A stretch of 26,149 nucleotides of DNA, taken from NCBI GenBank assembly GCA_964567595.1, contig CAZMNF010000029.1:1-26149 (forward strand), given 5' to 3'. This document shows positions 15,274-23,599 of this stretch, piece by piece. Position 1 is the stretch's first letter, and each line of letters starts with the position of its first letter. Made by a program: the position numbers and the translations under genes. A model generated the notes under the pieces. That model was not told the DNA's origin and made no database searches. It saw nothing but the letters and a program-made list of their open reading frames with translations. The stretch is from CAZMNF01 sp964567595. GTDB taxonomy: Bacteria > Bipolaricaulota > Bipolaricaulia > RBG-16-55-9.

Positions 15274-16662
15274 ATGACGGAGGATCCGCGCCCGTCCGTG
15301 CCGTACAAGATCAAGGCCGTGGAGCCGATTCGCCTGCTGCCGCGCGCAGAGCGCGAAGCCCGCATCCAGGCCGCCGGCTACAACGTCTTCAAGCTGGCCA
15401 GCGAGGGCGTCTACATCGACCTGTTGACGGACTCGGGCACCGGCGCAATGAGCCAGGCCCAATGGTCAGCCCTGCTGAGCGGCGACGAGGCCTACGCCGG
15501 CAGCCGCAGTTTTCACCAACTGGAAGCGACCGTTCGGTCCATCACGGGGTTTGGCCACGTCCTGCCGACGCATCAAGGGCGGGCGGCCGAGCACGTGCTG
15601 TTCTCATCCCTGGTGAATGCCGACCAGATCGTGCCGAACAACATGCACTTCGACACGACCCGCGCCCACGTCATCCAGCGTGGCGCCCGCCCCGTCAACC
15701 TCGTCATCGACGAGGCCTACGATCCCGGCAACGCGCATCCTTTCAAGGGGAACATGGACCTCGGTCGCCTGGAGCGAACGTTGGTCGAGCACGGCCCCGA
15801 TGGGGTTCCGCTGGTGATGATGACGGTGACGAACAACAGCGGCGGCGGCCAGCCCGTGTCGCTGGCCAATTTGAAAGAAGCCAGCGAGATCGCCCATCGC
15901 CATGGCGTGCCGTTCTTCCTCGACGCGGCGCGATTTGCCGAGAACGCCTTCTTCATCCAGGAGCGCGAGGCCGGCTATACTGACGTCTCCATTGAACGCA
16001 TCGCCCGCGAGATGTTCGAGACCGCCGACGGATGCACGATCAGCGCCAAAAAGGACGGGCTCGTCAACATCGGCGGCCTCGTCTGCATGAACGACGAGGC
16101 CGTCCATGAGCGTGCGATGGAGTCGCTCATCCTCATGGAAGGGTTCCCGACCTACGGCGGCCTCGCCGGTCGCGACCTCGCCGCCATGGCGCAAGGCCTG
16201 AGCGAAGCGCTGGACGAGGCCTACCTGCGCCATCGAATCGGCCAGACGCGCTACCTGGCCGAGCAGTTGCGCCAGCGCGAGGTCCCGATCGTCGAGCCTG
16301 TGGGGGGCCACGCCGTCTACGTCGACGTCAAACGGTTCCTCCCGCACCTGCCGCAGCGAGCGTTTCCGGCCCAATCCCTGACGATCGAGCTCTATCGCGA
16401 GGCCGGCATCCGGGCCGTCGAGGTTGGCAGCGTCATGTTCGCGCGCCGCGATCCCGCCACGGGCGAGACGGTCTATCCCGATTTGGAGCTGGTCCGCCTG
16501 GCGATCCCGCGGCGCGTCTACACGCCCGAGCACCTGGACGCCGTCGCTGACGCGCTCGGCGCGATCGCCGATCGCAAGGAGAGCCTGCACGGCGTGAAGC
16601 TGACCCACGGGTCGGGCCCGCTGCGCCACTTCACCGCGCAGTTTGAGCCGATGCGGAAGTGA
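15274..16662 (+). CDS. tnaA: Tryptophanase (PLP beta-eliminating lyase)
   Basis: Member of the tryptophanase/tyrosine phenol-lyase family: splits an aromatic amino acid into pyruvate, ammonia and indole or phenol. The PLP lysine is Lys260 (SAKKDGLVNIGG), with the family motifs YIDLLTDSGTGAMS, DEAYAGSRSF (Tyr74) and LPTHQGR. Overall wording, such as VPIVEPVGGHAV and the length of 462, is nearer tyrosine phenol-lyase. The substrate-choosing positions follow tryptophanase: Asp127 in HFDTT where TPL has Thr, Val384 in AVEVG where TPL has its phenol-binding Arg, and His452 in LRHFTA where TPL has Phe. I therefore call tryptophanase, yielding indole. It follows the slipin after 19 bp. Its 3' end overlaps rsmH by 32 bp. 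The Shine-Dalgarno is weak. Confidence 0.82.
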   Translation: MTEDPRPSVPYKIKAVEPIRLLPRAEREARIQAAGYNVFKLASEGVYIDLLTDSGTGAMSQAQWSALLSGDEAYAGSRSFHQLEATVRSITGFGHVLPTHQGRAAEHVLFSSLVNADQIVPNNMHFDTTRAHVIQRGARPVNLVIDEAYDPGNAHPFKGNMDLGRLERTLVEHGPDGVPLVMMTVTNNSGGGQPVSLANLKEASEIAHRHGVPFFLDAARFAENAFFIQEREAGYTDVSIERIAREMFETADGCTISAKKDGLVNIGGLVCMNDEAVHERAMESLILMEGFPTYGGLAGRDLAAMAQGLSEALDEAYLRHRIGQTRYLAEQLRQREVPIVEPVGGHAVYVDVKRFLPHLPQRAFPAQSLTIELYREAGIRAVEVGSVMFARRDPATGETVYPDLELVRLAIPRRVYTPEHLDAVADALGAIADRKESLHGVKLTHGSGPLRHFTAQFEPMRK

Positions 16663-17593
16663 CTTTTCGCAGGGCTCTCAACCGGGCGCTTCGCGCGCGC
16701 GGATTGCGGCGCTGTTCCTCCGCCGATGGCGCTTGATTGGCGATGATTTCGGCCTCGGGCTCGCGCCCGCACGCGCAAACGGGCAGATCGGGCGGGCAGA
16801 CGCATCCCTGCGCTTTCCCCTTCATGAATCGCTTCACGAGGCGATCCTCGAGCGAGTGGAACGTGATGACCGCTAATCGGCCGTCGGCGGCAAGCCGTTC
16901 AAAGGCCGTTGTCAACCCGCGCTCGACGTTGGTCAGTTCGTCGTTGACGGCGATCCGCAGTGCCTGGAACGTCCGCGTGGCCGGGTGGACGTCGCGGCCC
17001 CGGTGATAGCCCCGCTGGGCCGGTTGGGGAATGGCCGCCAGGATGAGCTCCACCAGCCGATCCGAGGTCGAGATCTCCTGCGCCCGACGGGCCTCGACGA
17101 TGGCGCGCGCGATCCGCTTGGCGAAGCGCTCCTCCCCATAATCTTGCAGAATCCGGGCGATGGCGGCTTCGTCCCAGCGATTCACGATGTCGGCGGCGGT
17201 GAGCGCGTTGTCGGGGTCGAAGCGCATGTCGAGCGGGCCCTCGGACTGGAAGCTGAAGCCCCTCGTCGCATCGGCCAATTGATGAGATGAGAGGCCGAGA
17301 TCAAAGAGCACCCCATCCACTCGCTCGATCCCCAGCTCATCCAGCACCCGGGCGAGCTCCGCATAACTCGCCCGTCGGAGCGTCACCCGATCGTCGACGT
17401 CGGCCAAATGGGCTCTGGACGCGGCAAGCGCCTCGGGATCGAGGTCGAGCCCGACGAGCCGGCCCTGCTGGAGCCTTTCGGCGATGGCGCGGCCGTGACC
17501 GCCGCCGCCCACGGTCGCATCGACGTAGATCCCGTCGCCGCGGATCGCTAGCGCATCCAGGGCCTCGCCGAGCAACACGGGCTCGTGGGTCAT
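16631..17593 (-). CDS. rsmH: 16S rRNA (cytosine-1402-N4)-methyltransferase RsmH
   Basis: Methylates C1402 in the 16S rRNA decoding centre using S-adenosylmethionine. The 320-residue protein starts MTHEPVLLGEALDAL and has the SAM motif YVDATVGGGGHGRAI, then VGLDLDPEAL, VLFDLGLSSHQL, FSFQSEGPLDMRF and VITFHSLEDRLVKRF, all standard RsmH blocks. Start ATG 17593 has GGAGGCGAGGG upstream and overlaps the csaB stop (ATGA). A frame continuing to 17701 is rejected. Unlike the usual case it is not in a dcw cluster: mraZ and ftsL are missing on both sides. The 3' end overlaps convergent tnaA. Confidence 0.97.
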   Translation of the reverse strand: MTHEPVLLGEALDALAIRGDGIYVDATVGGGGHGRAIAERLQQGRLVGLDLDPEALAASRAHLADVDDRVTLRRASYAELARVLDELGIERVDGVLFDLGLSSHQLADATRGFSFQSEGPLDMRFDPDNALTAADIVNRWDEAAIARILQDYGEERFAKRIARAIVEARRAQEISTSDRLVELILAAIPQPAQRGYHRGRDVHPATRTFQALRIAVNDELTNVERGLTTAFERLAADGRLAVITFHSLEDRLVKRFMKGKAQGCVCPPDLPVCACGREPEAEIIANQAPSAEEQRRNPRARSARLRALRKVTSASAQTAR

Positions 17594-18696
17594 GCCCTCG
17601 CCTCCGAGACGATGGTCTCTAAGCGCTGCAGAACCCCGTCGACAGCTTGGTGCGTGCGATCGGCAAGCGTCGCGCCGGCGGCCTCCCAACGGTCGTCCCA
17701 TGGCCCCATGCCTTCGACGGCCGAAGCGAGCTTGATCGGACGTGCCGGACGTCCGGCCAGCGGCAGCTGCGGAACCTCGGGGCCGCCGACGTCGGCCACG
17801 TCGCGAAGCAGGCGCGTGAGCTTGCGGTCCGTCCCCAATGCCAGGAAGGGGCGGCGAACCAACATGGCAAAGACGAGCGCGTGAAGCCGGCTTCCCATGA
17901 CCATCTCGGCCCCGCGGAAACAGCGCAGCGTCTCCAGCGTCTCCACGTTGGCGGGATCGAGCACCGGCGGCGCGAACGAGAGCTCGCTTGCGAGGCGTTC
18001 CAATGGAGCGCGGTCCTCGTGGCGATGCATGGCCATGAACACGGGCCGAATTCCACAGTGATCGACGAGTTCCTGTAGCGAGTCGCGCAAGCGCGCTCGA
18101 GACGCCTCGGCGTGGTCGCCCCGTAGCGCCAAGAGCATGTAGGGCGGATGGTCGGCTTCGCTCGGTCGGTCGCCACTCGGGGTGGCCCTCCAGCGCAGGA
18201 ACGTGAGATCGGCCCCACGAAAGAGGCGATCGGCGGGCATGCCCCAGCGCCGCAGGAGGCGAGCGCTGGCTTCGTCACGGACCAAGGCGGCTTCGGCGTG
18301 GGGCAAGGTCCGATACGCCCAGCGCTGGGTGAGGCCACTGTTCAGGGGACCGAGCCCTTGTCCCATGATGACGACCGGCATGTGTCGCTGGGCCCAACGG
18401 AGCAGGCCGAGATAGTAGCCCGCCGACCGGCGACTCGTCTCATCCTGGATCAGCCCGCCGCCCCCGCTGACGAACAGATCAACCCGAGCGAGCTCGCGGC
18501 GGATAGCCGACGGCGACATCCGGGGAATCGTGCGGACGCCGTGGCGTTGCGACGTGTCCGCCGGCATGGCGGAGAGGACGCAAATCGCGTCGCTGGAAAG
18601 GCCGAGCCGGTCCTGGAGAATCTCGATCAGGACCGTCAGAAGAGCTTCGTCGCCCAGGTTGCCGAATCCGTAGTACCCCGACACCAACACGCGCAT
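17590..18696 (-). CDS. csaB: Polysaccharide pyruvyl transferase CsaB
   Basis: Adds ketal-linked pyruvate to cell-wall polysaccharide, the ligand to which SLH-domain S-layer proteins attach. In the 368-residue product: N-terminal VSGYYGFGNLGDEALL, then LFVSGGGGLIQDETS, MGQGLGPL and the C-terminal MGSRLHALVFAM, the usual CsaB/WcaK-type signatures of a GT-B-like fold. It is preceded after 11 bp by a DUF5693-like gene, the same neighbour pair known in many Gram-positive genomes, and overlaps rsmH. Suggests the cell has a pyruvylated wall polymer and an SLH-anchored surface layer, although no SLH protein is in this window. Confidence 0.92.
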   Translation of the reverse strand: MRVLVSGYYGFGNLGDEALLTVLIEILQDRLGLSSDAICVLSAMPADTSQRHGVRTIPRMSPSAIRRELARVDLFVSGGGGLIQDETSRRSAGYYLGLLRWAQRHMPVVIMGQGLGPLNSGLTQRWAYRTLPHAEAALVRDEASARLLRRWGMPADRLFRGADLTFLRWRATPSGDRPSEADHPPYMLLALRGDHAEASRARLRDSLQELVDHCGIRPVFMAMHRHEDRAPLERLASELSFAPPVLDPANVETLETLRCFRGAEMVMGSRLHALVFAMLVRRPFLALGTDRKLTRLLRDVADVGGPEVPQLPLAGRPARPIKLASAVEGMGPWDDRWEAAGATLADRTHQAVDGVLQRLETIVSEARA

Positions 18697-18707
18697 GGCG
18701 CGTCAGT

Positions 18708-20210
18708 CTAGCGGCTCCGCCCTCGGCGTGCGAAGGATTGGACCACATGGATGAGCGGAAGTCCGATCAGAAGCCCGAGCCAGAGGCCGTGCAACGTGCG
18801 CAACAGGGAGACCCAGAGCGGCGTGTGCAGGTGGAGGAACGAGTTCACAATGGAGACCTGCCCGAGCATGCCGATCGCCAACAGTCCAACGGCCCAGGGA
18901 CGCCAACGGATCGGTCCCAGGCTGATCCAGAGCAGCAGCGCCGGATGCCCGATGAGAAACTCCTTAAAGCGGGGCCGAACGACGAGCAGCTGCTCCAAAG
19001 CGTCGCGCAGCTCCCGCTCGAGCTCCGGAACGGGGAGCACGGAAACGTTGCCGCTGCGCAACAGCGCGACGATCAGCGCCGCGCCAACGCCGACCCAAAC
19101 GGCGACGTCGACAAGCCGCCATGTCCGCCATGAGGCGTTGGACAGCGCCATCAGGCTCGTGCCCACAATGGGCGCGGCCAATGCCGGCTTGACGCCGGCA
19201 ACGTCGCGCAGACCGAGGAAGTGGGAGACATCGCTCAACACGGCCGCAGCGGCCAAGCCGCCCAGTAGGGAGGTTCCCGATGCGAGGAGCCAAGTTCGCA
19301 TGCCCACTCGCCGGGATGAGCGGTCGGCAAGTCGACGCCGCATAAGGCCGTACCCTCCCAGTGGCCCGAGCACGGCGAGAAGCCAGGCGAGCCCGTCGCG
19401 AATGCCCGGGCTCAACGCGGAAGGCGTCCAGCGGAATTCGGACGCACGTTCGGGGGAAGGCCCCACCGAATAGCCGCTTCCTTCCAGTCGGTCCCGAAGC
19501 TTTGCCCCTTGCTGTTGCGCTTGTTGACCACTTCCGGATCGAACCTCAACGAAGCGGACGCGGCGCTCGCGAACGGCTTGGACGTAGCGATTGAGGGCGT
19601 CGACGTCCGTCAAACGGGCGCGTTCGTCTGGCTCAAGCAGATGCGCCCGAAAAAGCTTACGGAGGCTCATCTCGAACTCCGTAGGCACGGTCGGGAGCGC
19701 GGCGAACTCCGCCCAGCCGAGCCCGGCGTCGGATTTATGGACGGCCTCCAGCAGAGGTTGCGCCCCCTGGGCCGGCATGCCGACGGCACGTGCGGCGATA
19801 AGCCCCGCTGGATCGTGGCTCAGGAGCGTTCGGAGGTAACTGCCGTAATCGTCCGTTGGGACCCATTCGTCAAGGCGCCAATAGAGCGCGAGATCATGGT
19901 CGCGAAGTGCCGTCAGCACCTCCGCAGAGATCGACGCGTCCGGGATGCGCTGGGGAAAGAAGCGGTCACGAAGGGCGTCGACGCGGAGCGGTGAGACGGT
20001 CACGGCCGTGATGCCGGCCTCGCGCAACCCAGCAAGCTTGGGGGCTAACGGTTCCGGATGGCTCCGTTGCTGGATGAGGTCGTCGATGGGGACGGCGATC
20101 GTCGTTTGACGATAGTTCAGCTCCCAAGACGTGCGGGCGATACTGACCGCCACCAGCGCGATCAGGGCCATCGTAGCGAGCACGCGGAGCGCCCAGCGGG
20201 TCGGTTCCAT
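18708..20210 (-). CDS. Polytopic membrane protein, DUF5693 family
   Basis: 500-residue membrane protein. One N-terminal TM helix (about 8-26) is followed by a soluble extracytoplasmic region of about 240 residues that includes EAGITAVTVSPLRVDALRD and VPTDDYGSYLRTLL. Then come seven or so hydrophobic helices in the C-terminal half (GLAWLLAVLGPLGGYGL, WLLASGTSLLGGLAAAAVL and so on). This layout and the position before csaB match the DUF5693 family. The role is not established; a link to export or modification of the csaB substrate polymer is inference from context. The ATG at 20210 has no real Shine-Dalgarno, and a promoter ends only 9 bases before it. Confidence 0.85.
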   Translation of the reverse strand: MEPTRWALRVLATMALIALVAVSIARTSWELNYRQTTIAVPIDDLIQQRSHPEPLAPKLAGLREAGITAVTVSPLRVDALRDRFFPQRIPDASISAEVLTALRDHDLALYWRLDEWVPTDDYGSYLRTLLSHDPAGLIAARAVGMPAQGAQPLLEAVHKSDAGLGWAEFAALPTVPTEFEMSLRKLFRAHLLEPDERARLTDVDALNRYVQAVRERRVRFVEVRSGSGQQAQQQGAKLRDRLEGSGYSVGPSPERASEFRWTPSALSPGIRDGLAWLLAVLGPLGGYGLMRRRLADRSSRRVGMRTWLLASGTSLLGGLAAAAVLSDVSHFLGLRDVAGVKPALAAPIVGTSLMALSNASWRTWRLVDVAVWVGVGAALIVALLRSGNVSVLPVPELERELRDALEQLLVVRPRFKEFLIGHPALLLWISLGPIRWRPWAVGLLAIGMLGQVSIVNSFLHLHTPLWVSLLRTLHGLWLGLLIGLPLIHVVQSFARRGRSR

Positions 20211-20218
20211 CCCGGGCC

Positions 20219-20246
20219 ATTATTGAGCACAGCTGAATGGCGTCAA
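20219..20246 (-). promoter_or_regulatory. Promoter for DUF5693-csaB-rsmH, probably leaderless
   Basis: On the minus strand TTGACG, a 16-base spacer, then AATAAT. Transcription should begin about 2 bases before the ATG at 20210, and no Shine-Dalgarno is present, so the first gene would be read from a leaderless mRNA. Confidence 0.55.
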
Positions 20247-20522
20247 CTCGCGCGCGAGCAATCACTGTCACGCCAGCTCCCGCTCCTCGCCCGAACGAGA
20301 GCATCGCCACGCGGTCCTGCACACTGACCGACACGTCACGATGTCGACCGCCAGCGGTTTCGCGGCCCAGTAAGGCTTGGCGTTCGACGATCCTCGGGCG
20401 TGCAACCATAGCTTCGCCCAGTACCGCATGTGAAGCCAGGTGCCAATGGACAAACCGAAATGACGGTCTCAGGGACGTTGGAGCTGCGACTTGGCCTGTC
20501 GATTCATCCCGATGCGATGGGT
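20247..20522 (-). other. Stretch with no recognisable gene
   Basis: About 276 bases between the small membrane-protein gene and the DUF5693 promoter. Open frames exist on both strands, but none has a Shine-Dalgarno or a recognisable motif. One minus frame is unusually rich in Trp and Cys. I see no terminator. It may be decayed sequence at the edge of the ESCRT-like island. Confidence 0.4.
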
Positions 20523-20912
20523 TCAAGCTCCTCCCTGGAACCCCGCGATGAGCAATCGGATAACGATCAACGCCCAACCTAGCCCGATGATCAACCAGAT
20601 GAGCTTCCGCGAGACTTCCGCAATCAACATAATAACCGTGACAACGGCCAGCACGCCGATCGGATCGACCACGGATGCCGGGATCTGGAAGCTAGGAATG
20701 ATCCCTTGGACGATGTTGACGATCCCTTGTCCGAGCCAGTGGGCTATCGTGTAGAGGAATCCCAAGATCTGGCTGAACAGGTCCCGGGCCGTTTCGGTGT
20801 CCGGCAGTTGTTGCGATGGCGATTGATTTTGCCCGAAGACGGCTCGTGAAGAGTTGATGAGCACCGATAAGGCGAGGATGTTGCATGCGCGAACTCGTTT
20901 GAGTATGTTCAT
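20523..20912 (-). CDS. Small membrane protein with signal peptide, unknown
   Basis: 129 residues, family not recognised. A basic start (MNILKRVR) and hydrophobic stretch ending near AVFGQ look like a cleavable signal peptide or first TM. A polar Gln/Ser/Pro-rich segment follows (about 28-40). Next is a long amphipathic helix, residues 43-75 (DLFSQILGFLYTIAHWLGQG and on), then two TM helices (about 84-100 and 104-125). The ATG at 20912 has a strong AAGGGAGGGGG Shine-Dalgarno, which supports a real gene. It is on the same strand as, and 429 bp downstream of, the ESCRT-like operon. An amphipathic helix plus membrane anchors would suit a membrane-shaping partner, but that is speculation from position. 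Confidence 0.65.
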   Translation of the reverse strand: MNILKRVRACNILALSVLINSSRAVFGQNQSPSQQLPDTETARDLFSQILGFLYTIAHWLGQGIVNIVQGIIPSFQIPASVVDPIGVLAVVTVIMLIAEVSRKLIWLIIGLGWALIVIRLLIAGFQGGA

Positions 20913-21019
20913 GGCCCCCTCCCTTGAACGTGAATTGAGGAATTGTTTGAAAATGGACGTCCGTTCTGAGCTGCCGCCGAACCCTTCGCCGCAAGCCGTT
21001 GCAGCGCTGTCCGTCGATC

Positions 21020-21044
21020 CTTGGCTGAGAACTCCTAAGCCAAG
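21020..21044. other. Imperfect hairpin between the ESCRT-like operon and the small membrane gene
   Basis: CTTGGCT and AGCCAAG pair over 7 bp, with two further pairs after one mismatch. On the plus strand only TTT follows. It may be a weak terminator or processing site below the wH membrane-protein gene. Confidence 0.35.
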
Positions 21045-21077
21045 TTTGGACGTTCCTCGACGGAAAGAATCCCCGCT

Positions 21078-21309
21078 TCAAAGCAGCCTAGCGTCGCATT
21101 CGAGCGTCACACGCGGTTTCCCCGAGCGCACTGTCTGGGCATAGAGCGGCATGACGCCGTTCTTGGTCTGCGTTGTGTTGGTCGCGTCAAGCTGCGGGAT
21201 GGCCTGGCACGGGCGTTGGACGCCATCGTGGCGGATGTCATGGCCCGGCGCTCACTTCTTGGCCAGGATCCAGCGTCCCGCTTTGATTCCCCCGTTGGAT
21301 ATCCGCCAT
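21078..21309 (-). pseudogene. Possible frameshifted remnant of a small gene
   Basis: Directly below the wH membrane-protein gene. ATG 21309 opens a 23-residue frame (MADIQRGNQSGTLDPGQEV...) stopping at 21238. A second minus frame, from about 21237 to the stop at 21078, reads DATNTTQTKNGVMPLYAQ and then TVRSGKPRVTLECDARLL. In that second frame third codon positions are mostly G/C and second positions are mixed, the pattern of real coding DNA here, while the longer open frame over the same bases lacks it. One frame change near 21240 would join the two into about 75 residues. Family unknown; a real indel, a sequencing error or chance all remain possible. Confidence 0.3.
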
Positions 21310-21341
21310 CAGCTGATCCAGCAGCGTTCACCGTTGCCATC

Positions 21342-21815
21342 TCAGTAGCGCACCAAGTCGGTGAACACGTAGGTATTCACCGATTCCTCCACCAAACCTC
21401 GCTCCTGCAGTTCATGGAGCTTGTCCAGCACGTCGCCTTGGGGATAGCCGTCCGAGATCTCCACCAGCTCGCCCTTGTGGATGATTCCCTGGTTCTTGGA
21501 GGCGACGCGAAACAGATGGTTCTCGAGTTCGGTTGAGCGGTTCTCCCGCTTCAATGCCCGCCAGCGATCGATCAAGCGTTCCTTGCGGATGCGGAACCCG
21601 GCGTAGTACGCGACGAAGATCAGCGCCCAAAAGAGGCTGAACGTCGCCGGGATGCCGGGAGCGATAAGCGTTAACAGCGCCAAGATGAACATCAATCCGA
21701 GCACTGGCAGCGCGACCACGTCCACAATCAATGCCAGGGTTCGCCCCGCGAGCGCGCGAAGGAACGTCGAGAACAGGGCCACGCCGACGACGATTAAGAA
21801 CCCGGTGAACGTCAT
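21342..21815 (-). CDS. Membrane protein with three TM helices and a C-terminal winged-helix-like domain
   Basis: 157 residues. Hydrophobic helices at about 2-19, 27-52 and 57-75 are followed by a basic cytoplasmic-side stretch (RIRKERLIDRWRALKR). The last 60 residues (about 95-157) have the pattern of a winged helix: helix ELENHLFRVASKNQG, then HKGELVEISDG, helix DVLDKLHELQERGLVEE and a wing strand TYVFTD. ATG 21815 has GGAGGATAA in front, and AAA gene 21830-22993 ends 14 bp upstream, so it is the last gene of the operon. Winged helices are recurrent parts of ESCRT machines (ESCRT-II subunits, archaeal CdvB), so I infer a membrane anchor or recruiter for the ESCRT-III-like filaments. A plain membrane-bound regulator is the alternative. 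Confidence 0.8.
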   Translation of the reverse strand: MTFTGFLIVVGVALFSTFLRALAGRTLALIVDVVALPVLGLMFILALLTLIAPGIPATFSLFWALIFVAYYAGFRIRKERLIDRWRALKRENRSTELENHLFRVASKNQGIIHKGELVEISDGYPQGDVLDKLHELQERGLVEESVNTYVFTDLVRY

Positions 21816-21829
21816 GGCTTATCCTCCGG

Positions 21830-22993
21830 TTAGACGCTTCGCTCCGGAAACTTGTCCATGCGAGACAACGACTTTTGGTCCACCGACGGCTGGACGTTCT
21901 CCAGCGCCTGCCGCAAATCCGCCATTTCAATGGGCCGCGATTCCTGCTGCCCTTCAACGACTTCCAAAAAGCATGCCCGGCTGGCCCAGTGGCAGACCTC
22001 CTTGATATCGGCGCCGGAGTAGCCATCGGCGAGCTCAGCCAACGCCTCATAGTCAATGGCGTCGCCGATGTATCGGCCCTCGAGGTTCAACCGAAAGACC
22101 TCGGCTCGCGCTTCGTGGTCCGGAAGGCCGACGTAGACGTTGACATCGAAGCGACCGGGCCGCAGCACAGCCGGATCGAGGTTCCAGGGAACGTTGGTTG
22201 CCCCGATGAAGAGCAGGTCGTAGTCCCGTTCCTCGAACCCTTCAAGCTCCGCCAGGAACTGCGGAACGACGCGCTGCATCACCGTCGAGTCGGACGAGGA
22301 GCGCTTCGGCATGAGGGAGTCAATCTCGTCGATAAAGATGACGGAGCGCTCGTGGGCGGCCGCCTCCTCGAAGAGCCGCTGGACGTTCTTCTCCGCCTCG
22401 CCGGCCCACTTGCTGAGCACCTTGGAGGGGACAATGTTGAAAAATGCCGCGTCGATCTCAGCTGCCACGGCCTGAGCGAGCAGCGTCTTGCCCGTGCCCG
22501 GCGGGCCGTACAGCAGCACGCCGCCGCCCTTGTCGACGCCGTAGCGTGCGGCCTCCTCCGGATGCGTGTAGGGATAAAGCATGCGGACGCGAATCTCGCG
22601 CTTCACCTGGTGCAAGCCAGCAATATCCTCGAACGTAACCGTGGGCTTTTCTGCAACGAGCCAGTCCGAGTCCTCCGCCTGGCTCCCCTGATCATCCGTC
22701 ACTTGTCGACGCCCGCCGTCGGAGCCGTCAGAGCCGTCGGAAGCGTCGGCTCTCGACCGCTTGGCGGCGTCCTCCCCCGCCTGTGGCTCGTTGAGATCAC
22801 GCGCGAGGTCCAGCAGCTTCTGCGCCTTGGCCTTGCGAACTTCCTGGAGGTTCCCGTGGGAAGCGTTGGCCAACTTGAACAGCAGCTCAGCTGCCGTCAG
22901 CAAGTGGTACCTGGCCTCACGGACGTCGTTGTCCTTGAGCGCGTTGAGGCCGGCGTCCTTGTGTTCGAGGATCTTGCGCTCGGGAAGCTGCAT
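21830..22993 (-). CDS. Vps4-like AAA ATPase with N-terminal MIT-like domain (ATPase 1)
   Basis: 387 residues. Residues 1-68 form a three-helix bundle with the spacing of a MIT domain (RKILEHKDAGLNALKDND, EARYHLLTAAELLFKLA, RKAKAQKLLDLARDL). A low-complexity Asp/Ser/Gly linker follows (69-115), then one AAA domain: Walker A GPPGTGKT (163-170), pore loop SKWAGEAEK with Trp196, Walker B VIFIDEID with Glu223, sensor-1 GATN (264-267) and VLRPGRFD with the arginine fingers. The end, PSVDQKSLSRMDKF, matches the C-terminal helix of Vps4/katanin/spastin ATPases. Such enzymes pull apart ESCRT-III polymers by binding their C-terminal MIM motifs. It begins one base after the stop of the CHMP1-like gene, so translation is coupled. 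All catalytic residues are intact. Confidence 0.9.
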   Translation of the reverse strand: MQLPERKILEHKDAGLNALKDNDVREARYHLLTAAELLFKLANASHGNLQEVRKAKAQKLLDLARDLNEPQAGEDAAKRSRADASDGSDGSDGGRRQVTDDQGSQAEDSDWLVAEKPTVTFEDIAGLHQVKREIRVRMLYPYTHPEEAARYGVDKGGGVLLYGPPGTGKTLLAQAVAAEIDAAFFNIVPSKVLSKWAGEAEKNVQRLFEEAAAHERSVIFIDEIDSLMPKRSSSDSTVMQRVVPQFLAELEGFEERDYDLLFIGATNVPWNLDPAVLRPGRFDVNVYVGLPDHEARAEVFRLNLEGRYIGDAIDYEALAELADGYSGADIKEVCHWASRACFLEVVEGQQESRPIEMADLRQALENVQPSVDQKSLSRMDKFPERSV

Positions 22994-22994
22994 C

Positions 22995-23599
22995 CTAGCT
23001 CTTGTCCCGGAGTTGCTTGATCTCCTCTAGCCCTTGCTCGATCTCGGCGTCGAAGGCCTCCTCGTCCTCGTGGGCAGCCTCGCCCTTGATCAGTTGCTCA
23101 ATGTCCTCGTCCGCGATCTGCTCGTCCACGTCCTCGACGTCCAACCCTTCGGTGATGGCCTCGGAGCTGGAGTCGACAATCAGCCGCATCCGTTCCTCCA
23201 TGGACTCGGCCCGCTCCATGGCTTGAGAGAACTTCGAATGGACTTTCTCCATTTGGGCCGAGTCGAACAGTTCCTCCATGGACTTGGAGAGGTTCATCAC
23301 GCCCTCGGCGAACTTGTTGTAGGCGTTCATCTGTTCCTCCTCGCGCACGGCAATCTTGAAGTTGAGGTGCACCTGCTTGAGGAACTTGATCTTCCGTTCC
23401 GTCCGTTTGATCGCCGCAAAGGCCAGTTTGTATTGCTCGTTGAGCCCCTCGCGATGCGCCTTGCGGGCATCCTCGATGAAGCCTTGTTCGTCCTTCTCCA
23501 GCTTCTTGATCTGCTGCTTGATGTTATTGAGCGCCTGGTTGATGTTGATCCGGCGTTCCATGCGCTTTTCATCCTGCGACTTGAAGAAACTCGGCTTTT

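Noticed and set aside
19966..20577. 203-codon minus frame across the DUF5693 start and the region before it
   Set aside because: It overlaps the DUF5693 gene in another frame, is rich in Arg/Pro/Gly, and has no Shine-Dalgarno or recognisable domain.
21107..21340. 77-codon minus frame directly after the wH membrane-protein gene
   Set aside because: Composition is Arg/Ser/Pro-rich with G/C at second codon positions, typical of a shadow frame. The other frames over the same bases look more like coding sequence and are reported as a possible remnant.
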